35,043 bases of DNA from Candidatus Pacearchaeota archaeon. Its GTDB lineage: Archaea; Nanobdellota; Nanobdellia; Pacearchaeales; GW2011-AR1. Positions within the stretch are counted from its first letter, which is position 1; the number at the start of each line of letters is the position of its first letter. Below are positions 25,945-35,043 of the stretch, piece by piece. The notes under the pieces are model-generated. The model ran no database searches. It was not told the DNA's origin and was given only the letters and a program-made list of their open reading frames with translations. The stretch lies in assembly GCA_018303995.1 (NCBI GenBank), contig JAGVXB010000028.1, positions 1-35,043 of the forward strand, written 5' to 3'. A program made the position numbers and the translations under genes.

Positions 25945-28672
25945 TATTTTAAAGAAGAATTATAAATTTATTTTTTTGATTTTAGTTATTATTATGAGTT
26001 TTAATGCTTTTGCTACGATTAATTATATTACAAACAGTGTTTCTGCTAATTATTCTGGTGGTGAAACTATGAGAGGAAATGTTTATCTAACTATTTCAAA
26101 TCATCCTTCTGATTCAATAGTTACAAGCAACTTTCCTGGAAGTATAACTTTGTTGAATTGGATAAAAAACAATTCAGGACTTTATGAGGGTATAAATTAT
26201 AATTGTAGTGCTATTGGATGTTCGAACGATTATTATTCGTCTGGTTCTGTAAACAGTGTTTCTTTGACTTCGGGGCAGGGGAAACTTGTAGGTTTTAGAG
26301 TGAATGGTCCTGGAATAACAATAACTAATGCTCAATTTAGTGTTGGAAGCAATGCTCCTTCGAGTTGTTCTCCAAATCTTTATGTAGATGTTCTTGCAGA
26401 TGATGAAGACATATTAACGAGCAATCAAAATAGCGGACAGAGATGCGGAGTACGCCATAATTCAGGATGTTATGATTCTTCAAACAGTCTTGAAGCGGCC
26501 ATCACTCCAGGCAATGAATATTGTGAAAAAATGAGTATTCCAGCAACTCCTTCTTTTATTATCGGGGGCAGAATAATAAATGTGTCTGGTTATTCGAACT
26601 TGACTATGAAAATTTATGATTTTGTCAGCGAGATGTTAATTGGAAGTTGCACTCTTCCAAGACATTCCTCTAATATTCAAACTGAAGAATTAAGTTGTAT
26701 TGTTAATCGCTCTTCTTCATCAACTAGAGATTATTATGTTTGTGTTTCTTCACAAGGACCCGGTTATAAAATTGGATGGGAAACTAATTCACCTAATTGT
26801 GGAACTGCTGAGGGATTTAATTCGTTGAGCAGTGACTTTGATTTGTTTGCTGAGACGATGATGTATTCTGCATCACCTAATTTTGCAGTTAACAATGCTT
26901 CTTACCATCAAATGTTTGATTTGATATTACCTGATATTATTGACAATTATATAGAAGACCGCTATGACCGAAATTGTCAGAGTGGTTGCTTTATTCCAAT
27001 TAAGATTTCTGGAGAGAATCAAGCAGTAAGTTTGAGCAATGCCAGAATAAATTATAAGAGTGTTGGAGTTGATGCTGAGTCTTCTGTTATGTATGGGTTG
27101 ACATATAACGCTTCAAAAATAACTGCTACTAATCTGAGTCTTGATATCTCTAAAGCAGATTTTATAATCCCTATTGAAAGCACTGAAAACAAGTTTAAAC
27201 TTTATTTAGATGAGAATAAATTATTTGAAAAAAGTATTTCTATAAGAAGAGGTTTTGCATTTGATATTACTCCGAAGGTTGTTGCATTTGGCCAAAATGT
27301 TAAATTTAGAGCTTCATCAAATAGAACTAGAATAGAAAGTACAACTTGGAACTTTGGAGATGGAACCGCTCAGCAGACAGTTAATGGGAGTGAGATATCT
27401 CATTCATACACTTCACGAAATAGTTCTTCATTTGATATAACTGTTACTGCAAGAAATAATCAAAGTCTGCAAGCTACAAAACAATTTAAAATAGTTGTAG
27501 GGGACCCTAGAATTATTGCAAATCAGACAATTATTGAATATAAAAGGCGCATTACCAATATTACTTCGGTGATTAATTCTTATCCTACTTGGATTATACA
27601 AGATATACAAAAGAATATTGATTTAGGAAATATGAGTCTTAGAATAAGTTCTATTGAATCAGCCTATAATTCTGCCTTGGATGAATCTGATTTTCAAGAT
27701 ATTATGATAGATTTGATAAATCTTAATGTTCCTGTTGCCGTTGCTACAACCAGTTCTGGAGAAGATGTTCCTTTGGGTGCAGGTTACGAAAGTATTAATG
27801 TAGATTATTTGGAACAAATTGAAAATAAAGATGTTTTGGATAATTCTGTATTAGCTGAGCAGGTTGTTGGATGGATGAATGAAAAATTTAATCCTAAAAT
27901 TTCATATAAAAGAATTGCTAAAATTAGTGAATTTGATTCGGATGCGATTGGAACAGTATTTACTATAAAGACAAATCCTATTAGTTCTGTAAACGTCAAA
28001 ACATATCTTATTTTTGGGCAAGACATTGAGAAATCTGGTATGTATAAATCTAATTATAGTGTTAAATCCATAAGTGGGGCTGGTGTGGATTATGTTGTTC
28101 TTGATACTTCTAGCAGTCAGATTTTTGAATTCGTTGTTTATGGAGATATTGATGCAGAAACTCTTGGCGCATTTATAGCGCCTTCTCTTAGTGAACTAAC
28201 TGTTGTTAGTCCTAGTGGAAAATGTAATATTAATAATATTTGCGAAGATGATGAGTCTGTTGATAGCTGTCCTGAAGATTGTTCTACCAGATGGTTTAAG
28301 TTTACAATTTTTGGATGGATTATACTTTTTATCGTAGCTATTGTTTTTTATATAATTTTGCAGGAATGGTATAAAAAGAACTATCAAAAGAGTCTATTTC
28401 CTGAAAGCAATGACTTGTATAATTTAGTTAATTTTATTTATAATGCTCGAAAGAGTGGACTTTCCGATAATGATATACGGTTTAAATTACGCCAACAGGG
28501 ATGGTCTGGAGAGAAGATAAGATTTGTATTCAGAAAGATTGAAGGCAAACGCATTGCAATGCTTGAAATACCTCTATTTACTAGAAAAGAACATAAAAAT
28601 ACGATCACTCAAATATCCAACAGACAGAGTTCTCAGATAGACGCAAGATTTATTAAAAGACAATCTTACTAA
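25928..28672 (+). CDS. Large surface protein with PKD domain, C-terminal TM and cytoplasmic tail
   Basis: Starts ATG 25928, overlapping upstream gene; PKD motif TTWNFGDGTAQQTVNGSEISHSYTS; C-terminal FTIFGWIILFIVAIVFYIIL then DNDIRFKLRQQGWSGEKIRFVFRKI. Confidence 0.8.
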   Translation: MKKETNILKKNYKFIFLILVIIMSFNAFATINYITNSVSANYSGGETMRGNVYLTISNHPSDSIVTSNFPGSITLLNWIKNNSGLYEGINYNCSAIGCSNDYYSSGSVNSVSLTSGQGKLVGFRVNGPGITITNAQFSVGSNAPSSCSPNLYVDVLADDEDILTSNQNSGQRCGVRHNSGCYDSSNSLEAAITPGNEYCEKMSIPATPSFIIGGRIINVSGYSNLTMKIYDFVSEMLIGSCTLPRHSSNIQTEELSCIVNRSSSSTRDYYVCVSSQGPGYKIGWETNSPNCGTAEGFNSLSSDFDLFAETMMYSASPNFAVNNASYHQMFDLILPDIIDNYIEDRYDRNCQSGCFIPIKISGENQAVSLSNARINYKSVGVDAESSVMYGLTYNASKITATNLSLDISKADFIIPIESTENKFKLYLDENKLFEKSISIRRGFAFDITPKVVAFGQNVKFRASSNRTRIESTTWNFGDGTAQQTVNGSEISHSYTSRNSSSFDITVTARNNQSLQATKQFKIVVGDPRIIANQTIIEYKRRITNITSVINSYPTWIIQDIQKNIDLGNMSLRISSIESAYNSALDESDFQDIMIDLINLNVPVAVATTSSGEDVPLGAGYESINVDYLEQIENKDVLDNSVLAEQVVGWMNEKFNPKISYKRIAKISEFDSDAIGTVFTIKTNPISSVNVKTYLIFGQDIEKSGMYKSNYSVKSISGAGVDYVVLDTSSSQIFEFVVYGDIDAETLGAFIAPSLSELTVVSPSGKCNINNICEDDESVDSCPEDCSTRWFKFTIFGWIILFIVAIVFYIILQEWYKKNYQKSLFPESNDLYNLVNFIYNARKSGLSDNDIRFKLRQQGWSGEKIRFVFRKIEGKRIAMLEIPLFTRKEHKNTITQISNRQSSQIDARFIKRQSY

Positions 28673-29304
28673 TGAACATGATTAAAATATTATCTCGATT
28701 TTTTGGAGGATTGTTTAAAAGAAAGAATAATCTTAAGATAGGGTTTTATGGGCCTCCTAATGCTGGGAAGACTTCGCTTGCTAATTTATTATGTAAAGAT
28801 TGGACTGGTGAAGAGCTAGGCACTGTTAGTGAAGTTCCTCATGAAACACGTGAGGTTCAGTTTAAAGAAAAGGTCGAAATAGAACATAATGGAAAAAAAA
28901 TGCTTCTTAAAATAGTAGATACTCCTGGAATTGCGACTAAAATAGATTATGAAGATTTTATTGAATATGGTATAGCTAAACAGGAAGCCAAGAAAAGGGC
29001 AAAAGAAGCCACTCAGGGTATTATTGAAGCAATAAAGTGGTTAGATGACATGGATGCAGTTATTATTGTACTTGATGCTACTGAAAATCCTTATTCTCAG
29101 GTAAATTTGACCATAATTGGAAATTTACTTGCTCGCAAGATTCCTGTGTTAATTGTTGCAAATAAAATGGACTTGCGTAAAGCTAATGTTAAAAAAATAG
29201 AGGCGGCTTTTCCAGAGTATTCTGTTGTCGGAATATCTGCTAAGAAAGCTACTAATATGGATAACTTTTATGATGAAATCTTCAAGCTTACAAAGAGAGT
29301 TTGA
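28672..29304 (+). CDS. Era-like small GTPase
   Basis: GFYGPPNAGKTSLANLL (G1), DTPGIATK (G3), VANKMDLR (G4), SAKKA (G5). Confidence 0.9.
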   Translation: MNMIKILSRFFGGLFKRKNNLKIGFYGPPNAGKTSLANLLCKDWTGEELGTVSEVPHETREVQFKEKVEIEHNGKKMLLKIVDTPGIATKIDYEDFIEYGIAKQEAKKRAKEATQGIIEAIKWLDDMDAVIIVLDATENPYSQVNLTIIGNLLARKIPVLIVANKMDLRKANVKKIEAAFPEYSVVGISAKKATNMDNFYDEIFKLTKRV

Positions 29305-29333
29305 AATAGATTTAAATAAAAGATGATGTTAAA

Positions 29334-29732
29334 ATGACAATGAAAAAGAATTCGAAACTTAGAGGATTTAGCATTCACATAATGCCTTATTCTGAGATAC
29401 GCGAGTTAACTATAACAGAAAGAGTTAAGAAAATATTGCAATTAGTTCTTGGAAATAGAGTTGTTATTCTTCAAGGCAAATTGCGTCCTGAGGAAGAGAT
29501 AAGGCTTATTGAAGATACGATGGCAATGGTGGACCATATAAAGACGTTTAAAGGAATTGAGCTCGCCGTGGTTGATGCGCATAGAGGGGATGCAGGTTTC
29601 TTTTTGAAGATGCGCAGAGGTATTGCTCAAGGGCTTACTGGTGAGAGTAATTCTCTTACAGTTATAGGTCCGGCTTCTGTTGTTAAGGAAATAAAAAAAG
29701 ATCCTTCGAAGATTGAAGTGTTTTTTGGATGA
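29334..29732 (+). CDS. DUF2073-family archaeal protein
   Basis: GFSIHIMPYSEIRELTITERVKKIL...VVILQGKLRPEEEIRLIEDTMAMV...IELAVVD; directly downstream of the Era-like GTPase, a neighbourhood I recall for this family. Confidence 0.75.
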   Translation: MTMKKNSKLRGFSIHIMPYSEIRELTITERVKKILQLVLGNRVVILQGKLRPEEEIRLIEDTMAMVDHIKTFKGIELAVVDAHRGDAGFFLKMRRGIAQGLTGESNSLTVIGPASVVKEIKKDPSKIEVFFG

Positions 29733-29733
29733 T

Positions 29734-30468
29734 ATGAATTTTAAAGAAGAATATAGAATGTCAAAGAATTTTTCTTTAAAAGAATATGATAGTTATATGA
29801 AGAAGAAGCCATTAGAACAGTTAATGATTCTGAAGATGCTCTATGAAAGTTTTAAGAATCAAAATAATGTTAGATTGGTAGAATTTGGCGCTGGAACGGG
29901 AAGATTTACTAAACTCCTTATTAAGAGATTTCCTAATTTTAGAATAACTGTTGTTGAACCTGATAAGAATTGTTGCTTAAAACTACAAAAACTTGCTGAC
30001 AAATATAAAAATATGAAAGTTGTGCAATTAACTGCCGAGAACTTTCCTAAAAATAAAAAATTCGATATTGTTGCAATGACTACTGCTTTTCATCATATTA
30101 GTTTCGATAAAAAGTTAAAATTCATTAGAATAGTTAAAAGCATTCTTAATAAAAAAGGAATTTTTGTTTTAGCAGATAATTTTATTGCTGAATATAAATC
30201 TATGAAAGAAAGAAATGATGTTCTTAAGAAATCAATGAATAAATGGATAAGAGACGCGATTGTAGAAAAAGACACTGAAGAATTGAAAATGGCTAAGAAA
30301 ATGAAGTCATTAGTATTTGGAAAAGATTTTGGAGGAGAGTATTTTATTTGCAATTCAAAATTTGAGAAACTTATCAAAGAGTCTGGGTTAAAGATAAAAG
30401 AGAAAATAAACACTACAAACACTGACCCTTTAGACATGGAAATATATCTTTATTTGATTAGGCCGTAA
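29734..30468 (+). CDS. Class I SAM-dependent methyltransferase
   Basis: VRLVEFGAGTGRFTKLLIKRFPNFRITVVEPD motif I; FDIVAMTTAFHHI motif IV region. Confidence 0.8.
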   Translation: MNFKEEYRMSKNFSLKEYDSYMKKKPLEQLMILKMLYESFKNQNNVRLVEFGAGTGRFTKLLIKRFPNFRITVVEPDKNCCLKLQKLADKYKNMKVVQLTAENFPKNKKFDIVAMTTAFHHISFDKKLKFIRIVKSILNKKGIFVLADNFIAEYKSMKERNDVLKKSMNKWIRDAIVEKDTEELKMAKKMKSLVFGKDFGGEYFICNSKFEKLIKESGLKIKEKINTTNTDPLDMEIYLYLIRP

Positions 30469-30554
30469 ATCTCTACTTCCTGAGTTATATATAGTAATCT
30501 TCAAGTAGTAACATATAGTAAGGTTTATAAACTGTTAGGGAGTTTGAAATTAGT

Positions 30555-31454
30555 ATGACAACCAAAAAAGATATAACAGACAGAAGTCTTGGATATGGTA
30601 TGGGAAATAAAGATAAAAAACCTAAAGATGCTAGCTCAGGCTATGAAGATCCTTCTCATAAAGTTGGAACAAAAATCCCATCTTTTAATGATTATGTTAA
30701 ATTGCGTTTTGTAGAACTACAAGAATGTGGAGATATGACTCCTTATCGAGATAAAGCTGTTGCTTTTTTGAGAAGGCATGTAAATACAGATTATCAAGAT
30801 TTTTTAAGGCAGGCAGACTCTAAGGGTTTAGTAGATGAAAGATATAGAACTCTAGGATCTAAGGAAAGAAAAGATCTTTTGGATGTACAGATGACTGCAT
30901 GTTTATCAGTTTTAAATGACGTTGAAGAAGGTAATTTAGATGTTGGAAAATCATTAGAGAGCTATGAAACTAAGAATAAAGGACATCCTGGGATTAATCC
31001 AATAGATCTTTTAATATACCGATCATTTGGAGGTTTTGTTATCCCAGATGCAAGAGTCGATAGTATAATCTCAAGAATAACTGAATCTAGAAGAAAGGCT
31101 ATGAATTTGGATACTTTGATTGCTCAGGAAGTTATGGATAATCTAAAAATAGATTCTCCCCATAATAAAGTTCTAGTTGGTAGAAGATATAAAGATTATG
31201 AAGTAATGGGTTTTATAGATGATTTATCCAATTTGAAGGGATTAATAAAAGAAGGATTACCTGTTATCCCAGTGTTTAATGAATCTCAAATAGGATCAAC
31301 TCAAGAGACTTCTCTTAGAACAAATAAGAGATATCCATCTGTAAAAAAGGTTGTGATAGTAAATGCAGGTCAAATAACAAGATTGCATGGGTTAATTGAA
31401 AGAGGCGATGGATTTAGCAACATATTTGTTCCAGCATCTTATCTTATAATATAA
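30555..31454 (+). CDS. Uncharacterised protein, 299 aa
   Basis: Long ORF with own TTTATAAAC box; no motif recognised. Confidence 0.7.
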   Translation: MTTKKDITDRSLGYGMGNKDKKPKDASSGYEDPSHKVGTKIPSFNDYVKLRFVELQECGDMTPYRDKAVAFLRRHVNTDYQDFLRQADSKGLVDERYRTLGSKERKDLLDVQMTACLSVLNDVEEGNLDVGKSLESYETKNKGHPGINPIDLLIYRSFGGFVIPDARVDSIISRITESRRKAMNLDTLIAQEVMDNLKIDSPHNKVLVGRRYKDYEVMGFIDDLSNLKGLIKEGLPVIPVFNESQIGSTQETSLRTNKRYPSVKKVVIVNAGQITRLHGLIERGDGFSNIFVPASYLII

Positions 31455-31458
31455 CCTA

Positions 31459-32436
31459 TCAATTATACTCTGGCTTAACTACTATTTTTCCTTTTCTCTT
31501 CTTAAACTTATTATCAAATATTTTTTCAACTTGTAATAGGTGTTCATCTGCTGATAATATTGTAACTTTATCTAAATCGTGATTCCCATATCTATTAGGA
31601 ATATTTTGTATATAAAAAGAATTTGCTAATATCTCTACATCACCTTTACTAACTTCATAACGATGTATTAATTTTCTTTTATCTATCTCTCTTTCATACT
31701 CTCTTCTTCCCTTATTCAATGCAGCCTCATAATCCGATAATGAATAGGATCCGTCTAGTTTTGATTTATTTTTCTCAATAAAACTTCTAACGCTTATTTT
31801 TACGCCTTTATCTAGCTCATTTAAATATAAAGAAGTAATATTTTTTGGAGTCTTTTCCAATAAACTTCTTGCCATATTTTCATATCTAATTTTTCGGTTT
31901 TTTGTATATGAAAAGACTTTACTAGGATCATATTTACTTTCTTTGCCGGATTCATTATATTTTGGACGATCTACTTCTAATCTTAGAGTCTGTTCTTTAA
32001 TTATTCTTTTCAATTGGCTTTGTAATGTCTTTTGTCTTTCATTTCTTGCCTTTGTAGGATCTAATTCTTTTAGGACTTCTGATGGAATATATATAGAGTT
32101 ACCTTTATCCCGGCGTGCTTTTATAAGTTCAACTAGATGGTCGTATGAATCGCGATCCCTACAGGCATCGATAAGGTAGTTTGTGTCTATAATTATAGGA
32201 TAGTCTTCTTTTGTCGGTTTTGGTTCATTTTCTAATTTTCTTTCTAAAGTCTCAGTAGATGAAAAGATAATCGCTGAGATTATTATTAGAATAATTCCTA
32301 AAACCAAACTGAATGTTGAAGAAATACCTGATGAGTCAATTACTGCTCCAGTGATGTTTGTTTTTGAATTCAATAAGAAAAAAGTACCTAGAATTAGAGA
32401 AATAATGCTTAGAAATCTTATATCTCTTTTTTTCAT
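31459..32436 (-). CDS. Membrane-anchored PIN-domain protein
   Basis: Two N-terminal TM segments (with NITGAV between), then YPIIIDTNYLIDACRDRD, PSEVLKELD, HDLDKVTILSADEHLL acidic PIN pattern. Confidence 0.8.
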   Translation of the reverse strand: MKKRDIRFLSIISLILGTFFLLNSKTNITGAVIDSSGISSTFSLVLGIILIIISAIIFSSTETLERKLENEPKPTKEDYPIIIDTNYLIDACRDRDSYDHLVELIKARRDKGNSIYIPSEVLKELDPTKARNERQKTLQSQLKRIIKEQTLRLEVDRPKYNESGKESKYDPSKVFSYTKNRKIRYENMARSLLEKTPKNITSLYLNELDKGVKISVRSFIEKNKSKLDGSYSLSDYEAALNKGRREYEREIDKRKLIHRYEVSKGDVEILANSFYIQNIPNRYGNHDLDKVTILSADEHLLQVEKIFDNKFKKRKGKIVVKPEYN

Positions 32437-32531
32437 GTTGCTATTGAGAGTAATAACATTAAAAATCTTTGTTTGTAGTAATGTGTGTATAATACAGACA
32501 AATTTATTAATCCTTGAATCTCGGAGAGTTT

Positions 32532-32819
32532 ATGCCAAATCGATGTATACATTGCTCTGAAACGTACTCTGATGGAGCTCCTGAGACTCTTTCAGGGTGT
32601 TCTAAATGCGGGAGCAGGTTCTTCTTTTTCTTGAGTGAAGAGAAACTTATGCAAATTAAGAAAGAAAAAGTTATTCTTGACTTTGAGACTGTTAAGGTGA
32701 CTAGTCCTGGTAAATACTTGCTAGATATTCCTAATTTGTTTAATAAAGAGCGCCCTCTCGTTTACAAGCTCGAAGATGGTAAGTATGTTATTGATTTGTC
32801 TACAATAAAGAAGAAGTAA
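32532..32819 (+). CDS. Zn-ribbon protein (DUF2072-like)
   Basis: MPNRCIHCSETYSDGAPETLSGCSKCGSRFFFFL: CxxC...CxxC ribbon; ATG 32532 preferred over TTG 32514. Confidence 0.8.
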   Translation: MPNRCIHCSETYSDGAPETLSGCSKCGSRFFFFLSEEKLMQIKKEKVILDFETVKVTSPGKYLLDIPNLFNKERPLVYKLEDGKYVIDLSTIKKK

Positions 32820-32830
32820 GTCTAAAAGGA

Positions 32831-33043
32831 TTATTTTAAAGCTTCTTCAATAATCTGTGAAATTGGCTTGCCTGTTCTTTCTTTTAATTTTTTCAGCTTC
32901 TGGATAGTTCTTCTGCTTAAAGTAATATCTAGTCTTGCCCTTCCTATTGGCCACTCTCTTGTTTTGTCATATTCCTTGAGTATTTCAAACATGTCTTTGT
33001 ATTTATGAATAATATATTCAATCTTTTTTTCATTTAATTGCAT
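32831..33043 (-). CDS. Ribbon-helix-helix protein, candidate antitoxin
   Basis: ARLDITLSRRTIQKLKKLKERTGKPISQIIEEALK RHH-like C-terminus; overlaps the Fic/Doc ORF by 14 nt. Confidence 0.75.
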   Translation of the reverse strand: MQLNEKKIEYIIHKYKDMFEILKEYDKTREWPIGRARLDITLSRRTIQKLKKLKERTGKPISQIIEEALK

Positions 33044-33371
33044 TTTTCAAACGCTCCTCGATTACTCGAATTTGAGTTATATTTTTTGAAGCTATTGATA
33101 AAATATGATGTAATAATAAATCCCTATCTATAGTTTTATTATTTTCCTCTGAAAATGCAAGCGATAGAAACATTGCAGTACGTTTGTTCCCATCTGTAAA
33201 TGGATGATCTACTAAAATAGCTCTGAATAGATAAGCAAGTTTCTTGTATTCTCCTAATTTTGGATTGTCTTGATGCCTTAATGCAAAGTCAAGACTAGAT
33301 TCATTAGATATATTTCCTCCAAATCCTTTGTTGATTCTTATTATGTCTTCCTTACGTACTTTCATACACAT
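33030..33371 (-). CDS. Doc/Fic-family protein, candidate toxin
   Basis: HPFTDGNKRTAMFLSLAF active-site motif. Internal ATG at 33371 or 33365 fits the GCTTATATAC TATA box better than 33422. Confidence 0.85.
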   Translation of the reverse strand: MCMKVRKEDIIRINKGFGGNISNESSLDFALRHQDNPKLGEYKKLAYLFRAILVDHPFTDGNKRTAMFLSLAFSEENNKTIDRDLLLHHILSIASKNITQIRVIEERLKNAIK

Positions 33372-33384
33372 AAATATACGTAAG
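33351..33384 (-). promoter_or_regulatory. Candidate RHH operator: inverted repeat flanking the Fic start codon
   Basis: CTTACGTA (33351-33358) and TACGTAAG (33377-33384), perfect 8-bp inverted repeat; TACGTA cores 24 bp apart. Confidence 0.5.
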
Positions 33385-33479
33385 ATGTATATAAGCTTTT
33401 CTATGAAATCTATTGTTATCATTAATCGTTAATTTATCTTTGTGCAAGGATTTTAAAACAATAGACTGCTCTTGTTATT

Positions 33480-34769
33480 ATGGGTGATTTACAAAAGATA
33501 GTTCGTGAGCAGATTGAAATTATACAGCCTGATGCTCATGCTATTAAGTCTCTTCATAAGATAAGTAAAGAATTTATATCTGAAATTGGGAAAGAGATTA
33601 AACGTCTTAAGGTTGATGCTGATGTTTTTGTCGGAGGGAGTTTTGCTAAGGGAACTCTATTGAAGTCGGGAAATTATGATGTGGATATTTTTGTAAGGTT
33701 TGACTGGAAATACGAGTCTTTATCTGAAATGCTTGAGAAAATTGTTGTTCCTGTTGTTAAGAAACTTGGAATGAGAGTTGAAAAAGTTCATGGAAGTCGC
33801 GATTATTTTAGAGTGTTGATTGAAAATACAACTGGGTATTTTGAAGTTATTCCTGTAATGAAGATAAAGAAGCCTCGAGAGGAGAGAAATGTTACCGATT
33901 TGACTTATTTTCATGGACCTTATGTTAAGAAAAGAATTTCTGGGCTTGAAGACCAGGTGCGTGTTACTAAACAGTTTTTGAAGGCTCAAGAAGTTTATGG
34001 CGCGGAGACTTATGTTAGAGGATTTTCGGGATATTCTGTCGAGTTGCTTATTTTAAAATATAAGAGTTTTGTTAAAATGATTCGTGAGCTCGTTAAAGTT
34101 ACGGACGAGAAAAGAATCGTGATTGATTTAGCTAAACATTACTCTAATCCTAAGGAAGTATTTATTCAGTTAAATGAATCTAAGATACATAGCCCTGTAA
34201 TTCTTATTGATCCGACGTATAAAGAACGCAATGCTTTAGCAGCTTTATCTCAGGAAACTTTTGCTAAGTTTCAGAAATCTGCTTCGGATTTTCTTAAAAA
34301 TCCCAATGCTAAGTTCTTTGAGAAAAAGAATGTTGATATTAATTCTGTTAAAGAAAAATCAAAAGCTAAAGGATATGATTTTGTTTCCATACATTTGGAT
34401 ACTGATAAGCAGCCTGGAGATATTGCAGGAACTAAGTTAAAGAAATTTTTTGATTTGCTTATTCGTGAGCTTGAAGGCTATTTTGTAATTAAAGATCATT
34501 ACTTTAGATATAATGGAGAGGTACGCGGAGTTGCTTATATTGTAGCTAAGGCGAAGAAAGAGATTGTTAGAATTGGACCGCCGATAGAAATGAAATATGC
34601 AGTTAAGCATTTTAAAGAAAGGCACGCTATTACTTTTATTAAAGGGAAGTATATTCACGCTCATTTGCCTGTGGCTGTTAGTTTGAAAGCTTTTCTAGAC
34701 TCTTGGATTTCTGGCTCACAAGACAAGATGAAACAGATGCATATAGAGAATATTAAAGTTGAAGATTAA
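33480..34769 (+). CDS. cca: Archaeal (class I) CCA-adding tRNA nucleotidyltransferase
   Basis: FVGGSFAKGTLLKSGNYDVDIFVRF NTase core, plus YFHGPYVKKRI and ETYVRGFSGYSVELLILKY. Confidence 0.92.
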   Translation: MGDLQKIVREQIEIIQPDAHAIKSLHKISKEFISEIGKEIKRLKVDADVFVGGSFAKGTLLKSGNYDVDIFVRFDWKYESLSEMLEKIVVPVVKKLGMRVEKVHGSRDYFRVLIENTTGYFEVIPVMKIKKPREERNVTDLTYFHGPYVKKRISGLEDQVRVTKQFLKAQEVYGAETYVRGFSGYSVELLILKYKSFVKMIRELVKVTDEKRIVIDLAKHYSNPKEVFIQLNESKIHSPVILIDPTYKERNALAALSQETFAKFQKSASDFLKNPNAKFFEKKNVDINSVKEKSKAKGYDFVSIHLDTDKQPGDIAGTKLKKFFDLLIRELEGYFVIKDHYFRYNGEVRGVAYIVAKAKKEIVRIGPPIEMKYAVKHFKERHAITFIKGKYIHAHLPVAVSLKAFLDSWISGSQDKMKQMHIENIKVED

Positions 34770-34805
34770 GGTTTTGAATTGAATGGAGTATAATTAATTC
34801 TTAAT

Positions 34806-35043
34806 CTATTTTCCAAGGATTTTTCTTGCTTCTTCATAAAATCTTTTTGCTCTGCTTAATGATGTTTCAGCCTTTCCCTTCATGGCGATTTCTCCTGTTT
34901 CATAAGTGAATTTGCCTCTTTTTTCTCGTTCACTTGAATAATCGCTTATTATTTCTCTTGCTTTTTCTTTTCCAAGTATTTGAGCTGATTCTTCTTGTGC
35001 GTTTTCAAAATCTTCTATAAAATGCCTCTCTAATTTTCCAGTT
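34806..35043 (-). CDS. C-terminal fragment of a charged helical protein (truncated by window edge)
   Basis: Minus-strand frame TGKLERHFIEDFENAQEESAQILGKEKAREIISDYSSEREKRGKFTYETGEIAMKGKAETSLSRAKRFYEEARKILGK*. Confidence 0.6.
   Translation of the reverse strand, partial: TGKLERHFIEDFENAQEESAQILGKEKAREIISDYSSEREKRGKFTYETGEIAMKGKAETSLSRAKRFYEEARKILGK

Noticed and set aside
30093-30437. Minus-strand ORF (114 aa)
   Set aside because: Antisense to the methyltransferase gene; no motif or independent promoter.

Overview
AT-rich archaeal chromosomal window. Gene content and style suggest a DPANN-type lineage such as Woese- or Pacearchaeota (inference): leaderless TATA promoters, class III prepilin signals, archaeal SRP RNA, archaeal CCA-adding enzyme, RtcB/archease. 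Five main blocks: (1) a KaiC-like ATPase cluster at 1.8-6.2 kb, with a double-domain KaiC, a polytopic membrane protein, two paralogous Walker-A-less KaiC/DUF835-like proteins and a single-domain KaiC/ArlH-like ATPase; (2) a type IV pilus/archaellum-like locus at 9.8-19.5 kb, with seven prepilin-like genes, one secretion ATPase and two TadC/FlaJ proteins, interrupted by a nucleotidyltransferase and by an inverted lipoprotein plus ArmA/RmtB/FmrO-like 16S rRNA methyltransferase segment; (3) RNA genes: tRNA-Thr(CGT), 7S/SRP RNA, and a 135-nt cloverleaf-like inverted-repeat element abutting the tRNA; (4) housekeeping genes: argS, rtcB, archease, cca, Era-like GTPase/DUF2073/Zn-ribbon; (5) large surface proteins, a frameshifted Cys-rich secreted protein, a membrane-tethered PIN protein and a Doc/Fic-RHH toxin-antitoxin module with a palindromic operator candidate. 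All family calls come from motif recognition by eye; no searches were run.
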